From Paludibaculum fermentans_A (GTDB lineage Bacteria > Acidobacteriota > Terriglobia > Bryobacterales > Bryobacteraceae): a DNA stretch of 64,000 bases. The stretch lies in the NCBI RefSeq assembly GCF_051172195.1, contig NZ_JBPJAQ010000001.1, forward strand, positions 124,001 through 188,000, given 5' to 3'. Made by a program: the position numbers and the translations under genes. Positions within the stretch are counted from its first letter, which is position 1, and every line of letters starts with the position of its first letter. The notes below the pieces were generated by a model. It did no database searches. It saw nothing but the letters and a program-made list of their open reading frames with translations, and had not been told where the DNA came from. This document shows, one piece after another, positions 61,725-64,000 of this stretch.

Positions 61725-62854
61725 CCTTCCCCTGGCTCATCGTCGGCGCCGGTTACGCCGGCTCCGTCCTCGCGGAACGCATCGCCTCCGTCCGCAATCA
61801 GTCCGTCCTCCTCATCGATCGCCGCGATCACATCGCCGGCAACGCCTTCGATGCCCTCGACGAACACGGCGTCCTCATCCACCGCTACGGCCCCCACGTC
61901 TTTCACACCAACTCCCTCCGCGTCTGGGACTACCTCTCCCAATTCACGGAATGGCGCCCCTATCAGCACCGCGCCCTCGGCCTCGTCCAAGGCCAGCTCG
62001 TCCCCGTCCCCTTCAATCTCGAATCCCTCCGCCGCCTCTGGCCCCCGGACGCCGCCGCCGCCCTCCAGGCCCGCCTCGTCGCCGAATACGGCATGGACGT
62101 CAAAGTGCCCATCCTGCGCATGCTCGAGCACGCCGACCCCGCCATCCAGCACCTCGCCCGCTACATCTACGACAACGTCTTCGCCGGCTACACCCGCAAA
62201 CAATGGGATCTCGAACCGGAGCAGCTCGACCCCTCCGTCATGGCCCGCGTCCCCGTCCATGTCAGTGAGGACGACCGCTACTTCCAGGACCGCTTCCAGG
62301 CCCTCCCCCGTGACGGCTACACCGCCATGTTCCAGCGCATGCTCAGCCACCCCAACATCCAGGTGCGCCTCAACACGGACTACCGCGCCCTCCCCCCCGG
62401 CCTCTCCTGGGGCCGCATGGTCTATACCGGACCCGTCGACGAATTCTTCGACCACCGCCACGGCCGCCTGCCCTACCGCAGCCTCCGCTTCGAGTTCCCC
62501 CATCAGCCCACCGACCGTCACCAGCCCTGCGGCCAGGTCAACTACCCCAACACCGAACTCTTCACCCGCGTCTCCGAGTTCAAACACATGACCGGCCAGG
62601 AAATCGCCGGCACCACCCTCGCCGTCGAATACCCGCAGCCCCACGAACCCGGCCGCAACGAACCCTACTACCCCGTGCCGCGCCCCGAAAGCGCCGTCAT
62701 CCACGAGAAATACCAGGCCGAAGTCGCCGCCCTCGCCGGCCAGACCATCTTCGTAGGCCGCCTGGCCGACTATCGCTACTACAACATGGACCAGGTCGTC
62801 GCCCGCGCCCTGAAAGTCTTCGAGGACACCATTGAGCCACTCGACCGCGACTAA
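61721..62854 (+). CDS. glf: UDP-galactopyranose mutase
   Basis: A 377-residue flavoprotein with the FAD loop VGAGYAGSVLAERIA, RRDHIAGNAFD, RYGPHVFHTN, VPVPFNLESL, YDNVFAGYTRKQW and GRLADYRYYNMDQV. It interconverts UDP-Galp and UDP-Galf, so galactofuranose is expected in the encoded polysaccharide. It overlaps the flippase by 4 nt and the GT2 gene by 23 nt. Confidence 0.92.
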   Translation: MTFPWLIVGAGYAGSVLAERIASVRNQSVLLIDRRDHIAGNAFDALDEHGVLIHRYGPHVFHTNSLRVWDYLSQFTEWRPYQHRALGLVQGQLVPVPFNLESLRRLWPPDAAAALQARLVAEYGMDVKVPILRMLEHADPAIQHLARYIYDNVFAGYTRKQWDLEPEQLDPSVMARVPVHVSEDDRYFQDRFQALPRDGYTAMFQRMLSHPNIQVRLNTDYRALPPGLSWGRMVYTGPVDEFFDHRHGRLPYRSLRFEFPHQPTDRHQPCGQVNYPNTELFTRVSEFKHMTGQEIAGTTLAVEYPQPHEPGRNEPYYPVPRPESAVIHEKYQAEVAALAGQTIFVGRLADYRYYNMDQVVARALKVFEDTIEPLDRD

Positions 62855-63890
62855 CCCGGCCTGGCCCGATCTGCGCCCCATCCCCCTCCCCCCGCTGGAG
62901 CCCAACCCCCTCGTCTCCATCCTCATCGCTAACTACAACTACGCCCGCTACCTCCCGGATTGCCTCAACAGCGTGTTCGCGCAGTCGTACAGCCATTTCG
63001 AAGTCATTGTTTGTGATGACGGCTCAACGGATGAATCGCTACAGGTCCTTGCCAGGTTCGCAGCGGCGGACCAGAGGGTTCGGTTTGTCGCACAACCGAA
63101 TGGCGGAATGGCCTCGGCTCTCAATCATGCGTACGAGCAAGCCCAGGGCCAACTGATAGCGCTCCTCGACGCGGACGACGTTTGGTACCCTTCCAAACTC
63201 ACAAAAACCGTCCAGGCGTTCCTCCAGAATCCCGAGGCCGGTATGGTCACACATCAACTTTGCGCGGAGGAGACTGAAGGGAAAGTCGTCCGCCGGTTCC
63301 TGCCCCCCAGGCTCGACAGCGGCTGGCTCGCCCCACAGTGCGTCAACGGCGAGTCGCTTCGCTTGCCCCCGTGTTCAGCTCTTGCCGTCCGGTCCGAGGT
63401 AGCGAAGTCGATCTTCCCAATCCCACCCATCTTCAGAAGCTCGGCGGACAGGATCGTTCAGGAGGGGGCGCTGCTCCACTCACACGTGGCCGCTATTCCC
63501 GAAGTCTTGGCAATGTACCGGGTTCATGGCAACAATCTCACTGGACTCGCCGGTCCTCTGGATTCACAGTCCATCCAGAAAACGATAGCCTTCCTCGAGA
63601 ACGTCTGGAGAACAAGATCGCAGTTCCTACACCAATTGCACGGCATCTCGTTGAAGCCAGATCGTTGGCAACTCGCCGAAGGCTCCGAATATCGCCTGGC
63701 TCTCTCCCTTCTGGCGAAGGATAGAACCGCACGCCCGGACATTAATCTCATCACCGATAGGAAACGTCGAATCGCGTGGTCGATTCTCACCAAACTGCCC
63801 GATGCTCTCGCCATTCAAGGTCTCCGATTCTGGTGGAGGCCGAATCCTGTGAAGCGGATCACCGATTCCCTCAGCCGCCTCTTCTCTTAG
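62832..63890 (+). CDS. GT2-family glycosyltransferase
   Basis: A 352-residue GT-A enzyme: SILIANYNYARYLPDCLNSV, FEVIVCDDGSTDESLQVL and the DXD-type motif LLDADDVWYPSKL. It adds a sugar to the polysaccharide repeat or primer; the specificity is unknown. The start is TTG at 62832 inside the mutase gene. The first 50 codons show the extreme C-ending codon use of the upstream genes, but from about 62990 codons change to mixed third bases (GTT, TGT, GAT, TCA, CTA, CAA), a possible recombination joint. Confidence 0.85.
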   Translation: MSHSTATNPAWPDLRPIPLPPLEPNPLVSILIANYNYARYLPDCLNSVFAQSYSHFEVIVCDDGSTDESLQVLARFAAADQRVRFVAQPNGGMASALNHAYEQAQGQLIALLDADDVWYPSKLTKTVQAFLQNPEAGMVTHQLCAEETEGKVVRRFLPPRLDSGWLAPQCVNGESLRLPPCSALAVRSEVAKSIFPIPPIFRSSADRIVQEGALLHSHVAAIPEVLAMYRVHGNNLTGLAGPLDSQSIQKTIAFLENVWRTRSQFLHQLHGISLKPDRWQLAEGSEYRLALSLLAKDRTARPDINLITDRKRRIAWSILTKLPDALAIQGLRFWWRPNPVKRITDSLSRLFS

Positions 63891-63960
63891 TGCTTCGAGA
63901 CACCTCACCAGTGCGAAACCAACGGTTTATCAATCCGGCCAGGGTCAGCCACAAACCACA

Positions 63961-64000
63961 ATGCAGGTGACATTCCTACCCACTGGCGAGACCGTCGTCA
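63961..64000 (+). CDS. Possible start of a next gene (partial)
   Basis: An ATG at 63961 opens a frame (MQVTFLPTGETVV...) that remains open to the window end. No clear ribosome site is seen, and the 13 codons are too few to judge. Listed as a hint only. Confidence 0.2.
   Translation, partial: MQVTFLPTGETVV

Noticed and set aside
61412..62926. Long minus-strand frame (504 codons) opposite flippase and mutase
   Set aside because: Gly/Glu/Asp/Val-rich shadow of two well-supported genes.

Overview
The window reads as chromosomal DNA of a GC-rich, diderm, soil-type Acidobacteriota, most like the Solibacterales/Bryobacteraceae. This is inferred from the gene repertoire: two very large Oar-like TonB-dependent receptors with an N-terminal carboxypeptidase-regulatory-like fold, secretin and OmpH homologues, several ECF sigma/anti-sigma pairs, TPR-CHAT and IPT proteins, a PEP-CTERM protein, and a catabolic set of DUF6807, ThuA, Gfo/Idh/MocA and SSS-symporter genes. 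No rRNA, tRNA, prophage, insertion sequence or CRISPR array was recognised.

Layout. 0-6.2 kb: the tail of an unknown gene, a ketosynthase-III-like protein with Ser in place of the catalytic Cys, an ECF sigma factor with a FecR-like partner, an iron-trafficking (YggX) protein, an ATP-grasp ligase, an LTXXQ periplasmic protein, and a B12-binding radical SAM gene whose apparent TGA stop is better read as selenocysteine (a Cys-Sec-Ala-Glu-Pro tail followed by a SECIS-like hairpin). 6.3-13.3 kb: an Oar-like receptor, a MoxR-like AAA ATPase and a divergent secretin. 13.4-20.5 kb: a run of plus-strand genes (small coiled-coil protein, SIS-domain isomerase, secreted phosphoesterase), then an overlapping galactose set: sodium:solute symporter, an unlisted 59-residue membrane protein, galactokinase and a GT39-type glycosyltransferase. 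20.6-23.4 kb: six minus-strand genes ending upstream with groES and an OmpH/Skp chaperone. 23.6-29.0 kb: ECF sigma, zinc-finger anti-sigma and a secreted cohesin/IPT-like protein meet tail-to-tail a membrane-anchored TPR-CHAT protease, whose start codon is interleaved with that of a divergent ThuA gene.

29.5-40.9 kb: a PEP-CTERM protein, then a minus-strand catabolic cluster (Gfo/Idh/MocA oxidoreductase, second Oar-like receptor, MGH1-like glycosidase, symporter, DUF6807 protein) divergent from an IclR regulator and a 3-hydroxyisobutyrate-dehydrogenase-type enzyme. 40.9-50.7 kb: a complete minus-strand chemotaxis operon in transcription order STAS, cheA, MCP, cheW, receiver, cheR, cheB, soluble MCP-like protein, cheY; its leader can fold into a branched RNA. 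51.1-56.9 kb: an FHA-GAF-SpoIIE phosphatase, an argD-type aminotransferase and a large membrane protein. 57.3-64 kb: the beginning of a polysaccharide locus: NusG-like antiterminator, tyrosine autokinase (Wzc-like), an unusual repeat plus C-rich spacer, flippase, UDP-galactopyranose mutase and a GT2 glycosyltransferase. The spacer looks like a Rho-loading region, which would fit control by the upstream NusG paralogue.

The strongest item for follow-up is the selenoprotein reading of the radical SAM gene. Others are the Ser-for-Cys ketosynthase, the NusG/C-rich-spacer pairing, the chemotaxis leader RNA and the inverted 28-nt repeat family after the tyrosine kinase.
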